Assembly: GCA_040954595.2 (NCBI GenBank)
Contig: CM082576.2
Span: 7,130,001 to 7,194,000, forward strand
Length of the DNA: 64,000 nt
Direction of reading: 5' to 3'
Source of the DNA: Balanoglossus misakiensis
Taxonomy: Eukaryota; Hemichordata
Positions 13,801-23,325 of the stretch are shown here, in pieces; position 1 is the first letter of the stretch, and each line of letters opens with the position of its first letter. The notes under the pieces were generated by a model. The model saw only the letters and a list, made by a program, of their open reading frames with translations, searched no databases and was not told the origin of the DNA. The position numbers were made by a program, and so were the translations under genes.

Positions 13801-15469
13801 ATCTCAAGTAAAAATGTCAAACATGATTGATGTGCCTTTTAATGACATCAATATTGTATTGTTAATATCTGCTTCTTAGTTTCTTGCCTTGGGTATACTC
13901 AATCAGCCATTACACACAGTCCACTGTGCTATTATCATGTACAGCGCAACATACGTTTGGTGAGAATTAGAGTCATTAAATGTAAATGATTTTGTTGAAT
14001 GTGGTGACAAATCTGACTAAATCTCATGGACGCAGATGTTGAGAGGTCAGGCAGGCCTTTGGGTCAATCAATTGAAGAACACATCCGTATTGATCAACTC
14101 GTCAGCGATGTACGTGTACATGCATTTTATTCTGAATGTGTGTGGTATGTACGTTTCACTTGTAGTTTTCAATGTTATTTGATTTCACCACCATAGATTA
14201 AGTGATGTAAATTTTAATGTATAAACTGCATAACCGTATTTGTTCAAAAATTTTTAAAAAAAATCCAGTGTAATTAAACTTTCTTCAAATTTGTTCAAAT
14301 GTGGCAAAATATCTCGGCACATCGCTTTCAGGGTTTACAGTATGTAGAAACACAAAAGAGATGCTTTAATAGTTTTTATCCTGTGCATAGTAGTGTCAAT
14401 GGGTCTCCCTGGGATAATTATGCAGATTCCATGCTAGCACACTCACAGCCCCATTACTGACAAACTCTGCTATAAATCAATGGAAATTAGCTGAGTTTGC
14501 CCTTTCCTAAATAAATTTCTCGCTTCAGTGAGTCCTTGTCAGATAAAAGACCTTGGTAAATTCCCAAGTCAGGTATCTAATATGCCCTCCTTTCAGTTAG
14601 ACCCTATTAATGAAATCTGGGATGGAGCTTTGTTCATCCAATTTGTGTGTATGTCGTCGTGCCTTTTGGTTTAGCACGGTGTATCAAACATGGTTTGTCC
14701 AATTTTGTATTTTGAAATAAAACAAATACTGTACGATTGTTCTACTTTGGCTAATATTGATTTCAAACTTTGGTTAACACGCTCTTGTTTTTCAGGAAGG
14801 ATTGTATCATCAATGATGCCATATTGGCAATTACACCTGATAAAACACAAGGGATCTCAACATGGATTAATTAATCTCATTTTACAGTGGGAAATGTACG
14901 TGTCTCTTGGAGTAGCATGCCATAAAATTGTATAATATTTGAACCCGGTAAACTCAGGTTCCTATAGAGTTGTCAGGCGATACAACCGTGGCATGCACAT
15001 ATTTTAAAACTGATGAAATGTAAATTTCATCTAAAGCAAGCAATATAAATTATTCAGAAACATGACAGTTGTTGTTTCAGAGATCTGACGAAAATTTTCA
15101 TTGCTTTGTTGATAACATGCTATGTGTAAATAACTAAAGTAAGTGACACATATTAAGGTGCATCATTTGTGGAATTACCAAAAGAGGTCTGCACTCAAAT
15201 GGGAAGACCTGGTTTGGCAGGTGATGGGTGGGCATCAAATGCACTGTACAAATTCTTATAATACAGTATTCTTCTTAATCTCATAAATGATTGATTGTTT
15301 CACAGTAGCTGGCTGAAGGTAGCAATATCTGTGCTGCTTATCAGAGTCTTGTGATGAAAAATTTCATTTTCAGCAGAGCATGAAGATAGCACCTTATCAA
15401 ATTTGAAATTAATACTTTTATATATCAAGCAAGCATTTCTATATCATTCTGTCTATTTCTTTCTTACAG
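4803..15469. other. 10.7 kb without recognised coding exons
   Basis: No exon with coding character was found on either strand. The first kilobase still has frequent CpG. From about 5.9 kb CpG becomes rare and TG/CA frequent, and this continues past units B and C. Small structures seen are a 12-bp direct repeat (CTTCTTAGTTAT type) around 4938-4970, a perfect 8-bp hairpin at 5517-5538, and many copies of the palindrome TACATGTA. Non-coding 5' exons of unit B may lie here, but I cannot place them. Confidence 0.5.
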
Positions 15470-15786
15470 GAACATCAAAGCAGTTTCCAGAACATAAAAT
15501 ACAGGGAATAATTTCAGAGGCTACCAGTATCACATATCACCATTGGTGGAACAGTGTCTGAGGAATAAATCGAGACTATAAACAAGAAGTAAAAGCAGTT
15601 ACAACCAAGTTGTACTTAATTATCTGATAATTCTTCAAGCCTGGACCTGCCTGAAGGCCAAGAGTTAGAGCGTGTTTGCCTTTTTCTCTGCCACAACTTG
15701 GTCACATGACCAGCATCAGCCAATAGGAATCACAGCTCAAGTGAAAAATCTTCGTCTCAAGTGAAGACTGCAGAGGATATACAATC
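15470..15786 (+). promoter_or_regulatory. Probable 5' UTR of K2P-B behind a splice acceptor
   Basis: A strong polypyrimidine tract and CAG end at 15469 (TCTATTTCTTTCTTACAG), 317 bp before the ATG of unit B. This suggests that the first coding exon begins at 15470 as part of a longer exon joined to an upstream non-coding exon. The leader contains a 6-codon uORF at 15706-15726, and TCAAGTG elements at 15737-15743 and 15757-15763. The upstream donor is not identified. Confidence 0.4.
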
Positions 15787-18309
15787 ATGCATTGGGTTTC
15801 TATGCTAATTCTCAGCATCGTTTTCCTCGTCTATCTGTTGATCGGCGGCGGCATCTTCATGGCCTTGGAGGCAGACAACGAAGAAGCGGCCCGCGTCGAT
15901 GTTCGCAAATTCAAGAGCTACTGGAAGAACAATTTCAGTTGTGTTGATGAGGAAGCATTGGAAGACCTGATCGTCGCTGTCATGAAGGCCGTCAATAGCG
16001 GAGTGTCTCCCATCCAAAATGCCACCAGTCCGTCAAACTGGGATTATAGCAGCTCCTTCTTCTTTGCTGGTACTGTGGTTACAACTATCGGTAAGATCTC
16101 ATACTTTTTTTTTGGCTTGATCGTACTTATATCCAATAGTGATTCATGGTATTTATTGGTCTGAGTATATTAGGTAATACAATTATACTTGCATTTTGGA
16201 TAGTCAGAGTGAAAGTGTATAAGTTGAATCATGTTAGTTCATCAATAGTTCATCAAATCAGCAACAAAGTATGTGACTAAATGCATGCCAGTGATGTTGA
16301 CCCAGCTAGCATACATTAATTGTTATCATGGTGTGAAAGTTTGATTTGTGGTTGTTTATGCAAGTTTTACAGAAATTTGTCACACATGCACCATTGTGGT
16401 GATCGGGTTTCTTTAACTGAGTCATTTTGGATTGACAGGCAACAGGTGAATCTTTCACAATTATATAGAGATCTAGTCATCTCCATCAACTCTAATTAAC
16501 ATATGCCCATATATGGTTGAAAGTGCATGTCAACAGTCTCCTGGGTAGTGGCACAGTTTGGTGTATTATTCAAATGGCCATCCTAGTGGTAATCTGTGAT
16601 CAGCTATTTCCCCAGTTTCCATGGTAATTGCTAAATTTGCATAGGTGACTGCATGTGTATACCTTTAATCATTCATACTGCACATGATGAATTTATTATT
16701 GATCTCTGAGGATTTTTATCCCATCTGCATTGTCCTTATTATTGATAAGGCGTAACAAAGCCATATTGCTTATTAATTTGAATATCATGAATATTTAAAA
16801 GTGAAGGGAAATGAGTTTCTGAACAATGTACATATTTTTTATATTGATATGAGTTTGATCGTTAGTGAAATTAATATCTCCTTGAGTGCAGTGGGTGATA
16901 AATGAATTAGTGTTTATCCTATATTGTGCCAAGTTTTCTATGATTGAAGTTTATCAAAAAGTGTGGGTGTGTGTGTGTTTGTTGAGGATGACTACAAGCA
17001 CTTTGGTCATCTCTCACACTACAGTGGTTTAACGTTCTGAGAGTATTTTGGTGCTTGTTCGTATTGATAAGTCTTTGTTGTTTCTTCTGTTGTAAAATGG
17101 TGAATGCCTTCACATCATCCACTTCAGTTTGGCGCTGCCATATCAGAGGAAGACCTCTTGTTCCATGCAGGATCCATGTTTCTCTCTACTGTCATACAAC
17201 TCAAAGCTGTCTGATTCTTTTTGAAACTCACCTTTAGTCTAACTTTATAATACTTATCATGCTTGATGCATGATCATTATTGCATGTGTGCATGCAAGGC
17301 TATATTAAAGCATTTTTCTACCCTATCCAAACCCCTGACCAAACCCCGTTCCTGGCACCATCAAAACATCCCATTAAAACATTAATCATTTTCTGTGAAC
17401 TAAGCCTATAACCATGCATCTCTCATACCACATCAGCTTCTCTCTCAAATCTGCTCCACCATCTCAGGTTATGGACAGAGTGTCCCAAGAACATTCTGGG
17501 GTCGACATGTTGTCATCGTCTACGCTCTGATGGGAATACCGCTAACTGGCTGGACACTTAGCATAATCGGAAACCACTGGCAAGCAACATTTCGCAAAAA
17601 CTGCAAAAGGCTCAGTCAGACTCTGCCGCACAAAACGCCAAGATGGCTGCGACGCTTACTTCAAGTGCTGACCGTGGGTCTCATGAGCTGGTTTGTGTTT
17701 GTGGTCGTCCCAGCCCTGATCTTCATGTACATTGAAGATTGGGATTTTTACATCGCTCACTATTACACCTTTGTAACCCTGTCCACGATTGGCTTTGGTG
17801 ACTACGTGGCCTCTCGCGATTTGAAGATCTCGGAGAGGTTCCAGTGGGTTTACGACATCGTGGTGGCAGTGTGGTACCTGTTCGGGTTATCGTATCTCGC
17901 CGTTGTCATAACGGCGATCAACAAAGAACAACACGAGAAATGGAAGGAAATAAAGACACTTTCCAAGACGCTGGGACAGAAGAAGGACGCCGGAAAGGCT
18001 GCAGATCATCCGGAGAGCGGAATCGGTGCTGAGCTTGAGGAATATCAGCAGAACACCGGGAATGGGAGGATGACCAGATCCCTGTCTGTAGACTCTGGTT
18101 TATGCAGACTGGTTTTCTGCAGCGGTTCGTGGCATTGCAAGCGCACAAATCTCCATGCTGTATTGAGTCAGCTGTCCTGTCAAAGGCATGGATTGGAGTG
18201 CGCCAAACAGTGCATCAGCAAGTGTAGACACCTGAATGGAAACACCCTCGAGTCTGTCGGTGACGGAGGACAAAATGGCCAAACTGTGGAGTCCGAAACC
18301 TGCATGTGA
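15787..18309 (+). CDS. Two-pore-domain K+ channel, unit B
   Basis: This is a close paralog of unit A with the same two-exon design: 15787-16090 and 17468-18309. The intron again splits the first filter glycine in phase 1, and the donor context (ATCGGTAAGAT) is the same as in A. The product has 381 residues. TM1 is at about 6-26, the cap cysteine is Cys52, and a sequon is at Asn78. The first filter is TIGYGQ (100-105), the second TIGFGDY (208-214), and TM4 spans about 231-252. The tail holds RSLSVDSGL at 305-313 and a QRHGL stretch at 340-344 that matches ERHGL in A; the tail between is divergent. The second pore, TM3 and TM4 lie in one exon, unlike units C and D. Its first exon is phase-compatible with the second exon of unit C as well as its own. 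Plasma-membrane background K+ conductance is expected. Confidence 0.93.
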
Positions 18310-19563
18310 AGAAAGTGACCGATAATTGTATTATTTATAACTTTGGCAAAAAAAAAACTTTTTTTGTTCAAACATTTGCCCCTATTTATTTTTTACTTTT
18401 TTATCAGAAATGCCCAAATTTAACACATGGGTATTGTACAAAGAGACATTATACATACAACTCCTTATTTTCTACAACTTATAGCCATGAAAGTGAATTT
18501 TGGTTTTAAAAAAGTTGATTCTTGGTCAAATCTTGCCTAACAAAATTAGGCTTTTGCTCATTAACAATGCCTAAAATTTTCAGGTGGAGTCATTTTACAG
18601 CATAGTTAAGTGTTTATGATTCTCATTTTCATAATCCATGGTCATTTCGTATGTAGGTGTGCAGTAGGTGTGTGCCTGATCAATGGTGCGCCCTCTATAG
18701 TTGTCTCTTTGCAGTAGCAAGATGTTAGTCAAACTTTGATGTACATTGTATTAAAGCTCACAATCTCTCAGGAACTATGGCATATCAAATACAACATAGT
18801 TGATCATTGTGTGCATGGTTTTCAAACCAGTCATGACTTGTTCACCATTTTTCATAGTACAGTAGAGATACTGTCTACAAACTAGAAAGACCATATGAAG
18901 TGAGTATATATGTATTGGTAGTTATACATGTAGTTATACATGTATAAAACATGGCGCATGCATTTATGTGTACCAGTATGTCTCAAATATAAATGAATGC
19001 ATGTGATGTATGTCATTAAAATAAATGTGGTTCTCACTTTAACAATCTGCTAATAAATGTATATTTACCACTTGTCTGTATATAATGACTTAACACTCAT
19101 GAAGAAGTTCTTTTGTGCTGATCCTTTCAATGGCTATCTCTGGTGGTTCAAATGATGTACATATACATGCACTTCTTGGTTCTTGGTGAAAGAAGTGGAA
19201 TTAAACATTGATACTACATGTATATTTAATCCTGCCAGCAATGTCCACTATTGTGGTGTACATTATGCATGAGAATCAGTTCACTTTCACAATTAAGATA
19301 TATGTAACCTTCACTTAATAAATACTTTTATTTTATTTTAATTTGCCAGTTTACGACTGAAATCAATGATTTAATTGATTGATACGTGTTCACTATTGGA
19401 TGGTTGATCACTATTCACAATCATTGAAATTTCACTTAACTTTTGACCTGAGGAAATAATAGGGGTAGGGGACCAGTTTGAGAATATTACAGCAACTGAA
19501 ACAATTAACTTTTGTACGATGTATAGATTGTCATTTTGCTCCTCTTTGTGCCTCATTTCACAG
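18310..19563. other. 3' UTR of K2P-B and gap before unit C
   Basis: This 1.25 kb holds AATAAA at 19020-19025 and 19052-19057, likely the end of the B transcript, and an acceptor (TTTCACAG) ending at 19563. I searched it for a K2P first exon (TM1, cap, first pore helix) and found none. It contains several TACATGTA-type palindromes and A/T runs. Confidence 0.55.
19020..19057 (+). terminator. Polyadenylation signals of K2P-B
   Basis: AATAAA at 19020-19025 and at 19052-19057, about 0.7 kb after the stop of unit B and 0.5 kb before the first exon of unit C. Use of these signals would give a B-only transcript; skipping exon 2 of B would allow splicing on to C. Confidence 0.4.
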
Positions 19564-20586
19564 GATATGGCAACATTTCCCCGTCGACCCTCGGAGGGCA
19601 GGCCTTCTGCATCCTTTTCGCCTTCATGGGGATCCCGCTGTGTGGAATCTTCCTGGCGGCCATCGGCGACAAGCTGGGTCAGCGCGCCCGGCAAATGGAA
19701 GACAGGATCTCCAAGTGGAAGTACTCGGCCTCCCACCCGAAGGCGGCTCGTCTCATCTACCTGTTCGTCTTGATCGGCTTGGGAATGTTGCTGTTCATCA
19801 CCTTCCCGGGTTTGATCATCGGCGCCGTTGAAGACTGGGAATATCGAACGGCCTGGTATTATTGCTTCATCACCTTGTTTACAATAGGATTTGGTGACTA
19901 CGTCATGGGTGAGTCGTAATACTGTCAAACGGGATATTTTTGTGACAGGAAATTTTTGCGATATCAACAGAAGGGACTATTTGGCATTCTGTTTATCTCC
20001 TAATAACATTTAATTGTACACATTGTTCTTTTGTGGCTATTATTATTGCACTTTTAAGGCTTCCGCAAAGGTCGAGAAAATTTCCCGTTTTACAGTAATT
20101 CTTGTGTGAAAAAAAGATCAGCAGTAACATGGTTTAAATTAAAATACAGCCCTTTAAGCACACATGTTCATTTGTCATTTTGTATAGATTATAATCCATT
20201 GACCAAGTGTTGTGAAAACTGGCAAGTGCGTGTAGTAACGAAACAGTGACCTGCATTTGTTGATAGGTACCAACGAAGACAAGGACTACCCATTGGTGTA
20301 CAAGTGGGCGGGGTACGCCTGGATCATCATCGGTCTGGCCTACCTGGCGCTGCTTGTGAACATGATCTCGGATATCATGAAGAAATGGGGCCAGAAGATC
20401 AAAGATAACGATGACGAAAAGGGCGGCGCTGAAGACAACCCCAACGATGAAACCAAAATGACAATGGCCGAGATGGACAACCTTCCCATTATGTCCGGAG
20501 AGAGCCAGCAGAACGGGGCAAAGGAGAAGACTGGATCAACGGAATTGACTGCGGTGAATTCAAATGATGAACATACTCAGATGTAG
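19564..20586 (+). CDS. Two-pore-domain K+ channel, unit C (3' exons only)
   Basis: Two intact coding exons, 19564-19908 and 20267-20586, encode the last 221 residues of a K2P channel. They start at the first selectivity filter (GYGNISP), continue through TM2 (IPLCGIFLAAIG), TM3, the second filter TIGFGDYV and TM4, and end in an acidic hydrophilic tail with stop TAG at 20584. Both junctions are phase 1 with good GTGAGT and AG consensus. The 345-base exon has exactly the length of its counterpart in unit D, the nearest relative. No exon for TM1, cap and first pore helix lies between B and C, nor did I see an unassigned one elsewhere in the window. It may share exon 1 of unit B by alternative splicing, be a decayed copy, or have its exon 1 lost or misassembled. 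The reading frame shows no damage. The Lys codon at 20302-20304 aligns with the alkaline sensor of TASK-2/TALK-2. Confidence 0.78.
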
Positions 20587-21848
20587 GGGAGCAATTGCAG
20601 CTTGAATTGTCTTGTTTTGTGTCCTGTCGTTTGTTTTGAAAGTTACATAAGAAAAAGAACCAGCTGATTTGTCCTAGCTTAATAGTTGTATTTTTGTTAC
20701 TTCACTCAAAGAGTTATTTTCTACTGATACATAAGTTATTCTAACCTACGACTGCTATCTGCATGCAAATTTACCATTTCACAGGGTATATCTTATGGTT
20801 TGACGTGCCGACCGCACAAAGCACCTTGATCCAAACAATTTGGATATATTTTGGGGTGTCGCACATGGAGGGGCAGTTGCAGTCTTCCTATATGAAAAAA
20901 AAGTTCATATTGCCTTGCAGACTGTCCTCAGGCCTCATGGCCGAGCAGACTGCCTCTAAAACACCACATGTGTAGTGGTTCATCCACAATGCCATTATGC
21001 AATGCTATAAGTTCTTGAAAACACAAGCACATTATTCCACTCAGTATAATTAATGGGAGTGTGTGAAAATGGTGACTTCCTGCTCTCATGGTGCAGATTT
21101 CAAACCAAATATGTGCCACATGACATCAGACGTTTAAATTTCTTTGATACAAAAAGCTTTTGAAAGTTATTGCCAGATTGACAGCTGATTTTCATTGATC
21201 ATGAGAACGATGTACAAAACATTTTAACTAATTAACTTATAATGTGAATTTTATAGGAGAAACCAAAGAACTGTGTTCCTTATGTAGCTGAAGAAATTTT
21301 ATGTTTAATTTTACACCAAATTTAGATATTTTGCTGCTATTATAATTACTAAGTGCAGAAATCACGTTTTACATAAATCTCTCATCAAAAGAGGCTCCCA
21401 ATTTCTAAAACATTTTATGACATTTTTATCGGATGTTGAAATATTGTTTTATCTGTACAGTGTCCTTTACTAGAGAAGTGATGATGTAAAACTGTGACTA
21501 TTTTTTTGTTAACTTCAGGTTTAATGCCAAGTTGTGAATTGGGTTTTGGGGGCTACCTGAATCCTTTGGAACAGGGTAGATACTAGCTGTGGAAATGCAG
21601 CTGTACCTACTTAATAAGCAGCTAATACTATCTACATTAAAAATGCTATTGTTCTTTTTATTTTATTTTAAAATATGACCACTACTCTTTGTACTTAAAT
21701 TGTATGTGACTGCCTTTTGACTGAACTGACTTGAATAGTTTTGAAAGATTCCTGCTTTACTGCAAGAGTACTTGAATTTCAGATTTGGTATAGTTCCAGA
21801 GGGTCAAATGTGATCCTGATCAGATTCTTTATCATTAAACAGTAATGA

Positions 21849-21875
21849 AGAGAGAGAGAGAGAGAGAGAGAGAGA
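21849..21875. repeat. (AG)n microsatellite
   Basis: About 13 uninterrupted AG dinucleotides form a simple polypurine tract in the non-coding DNA after unit C. Confidence 0.9.
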
Positions 21876-22538
21876 AACGAAAATGCTTAATTGCATTGTA
21901 GGCCATAAACACAGTTTAACAAAAATTACTGGTAAACCTCCTTTCTTGGTGCAAAATGTACAGTGAAAATTTACTCTAGGTAAATGAAAACTGTGAAGAT
22001 GTATAAACATGCCCACTATTGATTTCCTTGAAATTTATAATGTTAGTCCATGTTCTGACACCTTGGTTCTGACAAACACATATATATAGGTGTGTCATTA
22101 TCTGCAACCTAATTTTGTAAGATACAAACGCCTCTGTATTCCATGCATAGTACCGGTAATTTTATAATGTCAGGTTGTCTCTACAAAATGTGCGTTGAAT
22201 CAGATGTATTGGAAAACTCAATGCCAAAGTAAGGTACCGGTACATTTGTAGTCCTAACACACAGATGTGATCTGGTGACCTGTAATTGTATTGTGCCAAG
22301 TCGTGCCTTCGTAACAAACACTGATTACCGTCATATTGTGTTTTGTGTCAGTGTGAATACAGATCGTGATTTTTAAACTGTGCAGTACTATTTTATGGTT
22401 ATGGGCACCAGATACATAATAACAGGGTCATACACAGTCAAGAAATATGTTGTTGTGAATTTTGAGTCATTTTTTCAAATCACGTAACCCACCAACTTGC
22501 ACTAAAGCATGTAATCTTGCGAGAAAATACTGATGTAG

Positions 22539-22544
22539 AATAAA
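22539..22544 (+). terminator. Possible polyadenylation signal of the B/C unit
   Basis: AATAAA about 1.95 kb after the stop of unit C, close to where the CpG-poor tract ends. It is a candidate only; nearer weak signals (ATTAAA at 21636) exist. Confidence 0.25.
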
Positions 22545-22597
22545 GTCATCTATAAACAATCTGGTAAAACACTTTGGGCTGTGTGCATTGGTCTCGT

Positions 22598-22696
22598 GTA
22601 GTTGTTTGTGATTGGCTAGTTCCTTGTCAAGTAGTCGTTTGTGATTGGCTAGTTCCTTGTCAAGAGGTTGCTTGTGATTGGCCAGTTCCTTGTCCC
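22598..22696 (-). promoter_or_regulatory. Three tandem 33-bp units, each with an inverted CCAAT box
   Basis: Three head-to-tail 33-bp copies start at 22598, 22631 and 22664. Each contains TGATTGGCT or TGATTGGCC, which reads AGCCAATCA or GGCCAATCA on the minus strand. That is a textbook NF-Y site. The copies differ at only a few positions, and the CCAAT core is kept in all three. The array lies about 630 bp before the ATG of unit D, a normal distance for an upstream promoter element. The site spacing is 33 bp, near three helical turns. NF-Y binding is inferred. Confidence 0.5.
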
Positions 22697-23325
22697 TGAC
22701 GTTACTCTGCCCAATGCTTAAAACCTGGTATTTTTATGATGTCTTTCATGTCAACGTAGATTGCAACAGTATTCCCCGCTTTGTTCAGTGTGATATTTCC
22801 TTACTTGGATCAACCAACAAAAAAGCAAGAAGATCGCGCACCTTGAGTTCCATTGTGAAATAATTGCATATTCTTAGTATTCATTTCTATCAAATTGCGC
22901 CAGAACTATAGTCAAGGAACAATACACTGTGTGTCCCTGGAGATCACCAATGCATCATTATTTCGAGATGAATTTCATCGCTCTCGTTAAAAATGCATTG
23001 GGATACATATCATTACAGTACGTTGGCCAGTTATGCGAAATGTTTAAGTATTAACCAATGTTGTCATGGCAAAACTTCATCAAGGGAGATTTGCTTCCGA
23101 TGGTTCAACGCCTCGAAGCGAACCCAATTAATAACGTTGACAGCAGAGTGATATCAACAAGCGACTCGCGTCGACCAGTAGGCCATCCGCTAAATGGTTG
23201 TTCTCAGTGCCACAAGACAAGACACAGTTGGCACCGCGGAGATTTTACAAAGACCGGGCGAACACTACTTCGTGTATATTGATTTTGCATTAATTTACAT
23301 ATAACGAGGGAACCAGGCGTAAACT

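Larger units (their letters stand above)
20587..22597. other. Non-coding DNA after unit C
   Basis: No coding exon was seen. Possible 3' end signals are ATTAAA at 21636 and AATAAA at 22539-22544. An (AG)n microsatellite lies at 21849-21875. The CpG-poor composition continues to about 22.5 kb, which would fit a long 3' UTR or continued transcription of the B/C unit. Confidence 0.45.

Noticed and set aside
19371-19967. 198-residue open frame on the minus strand
   Set aside because: It is the antisense of the second-filter exon of K2P unit C; the plus-strand translation is clearly K2P.
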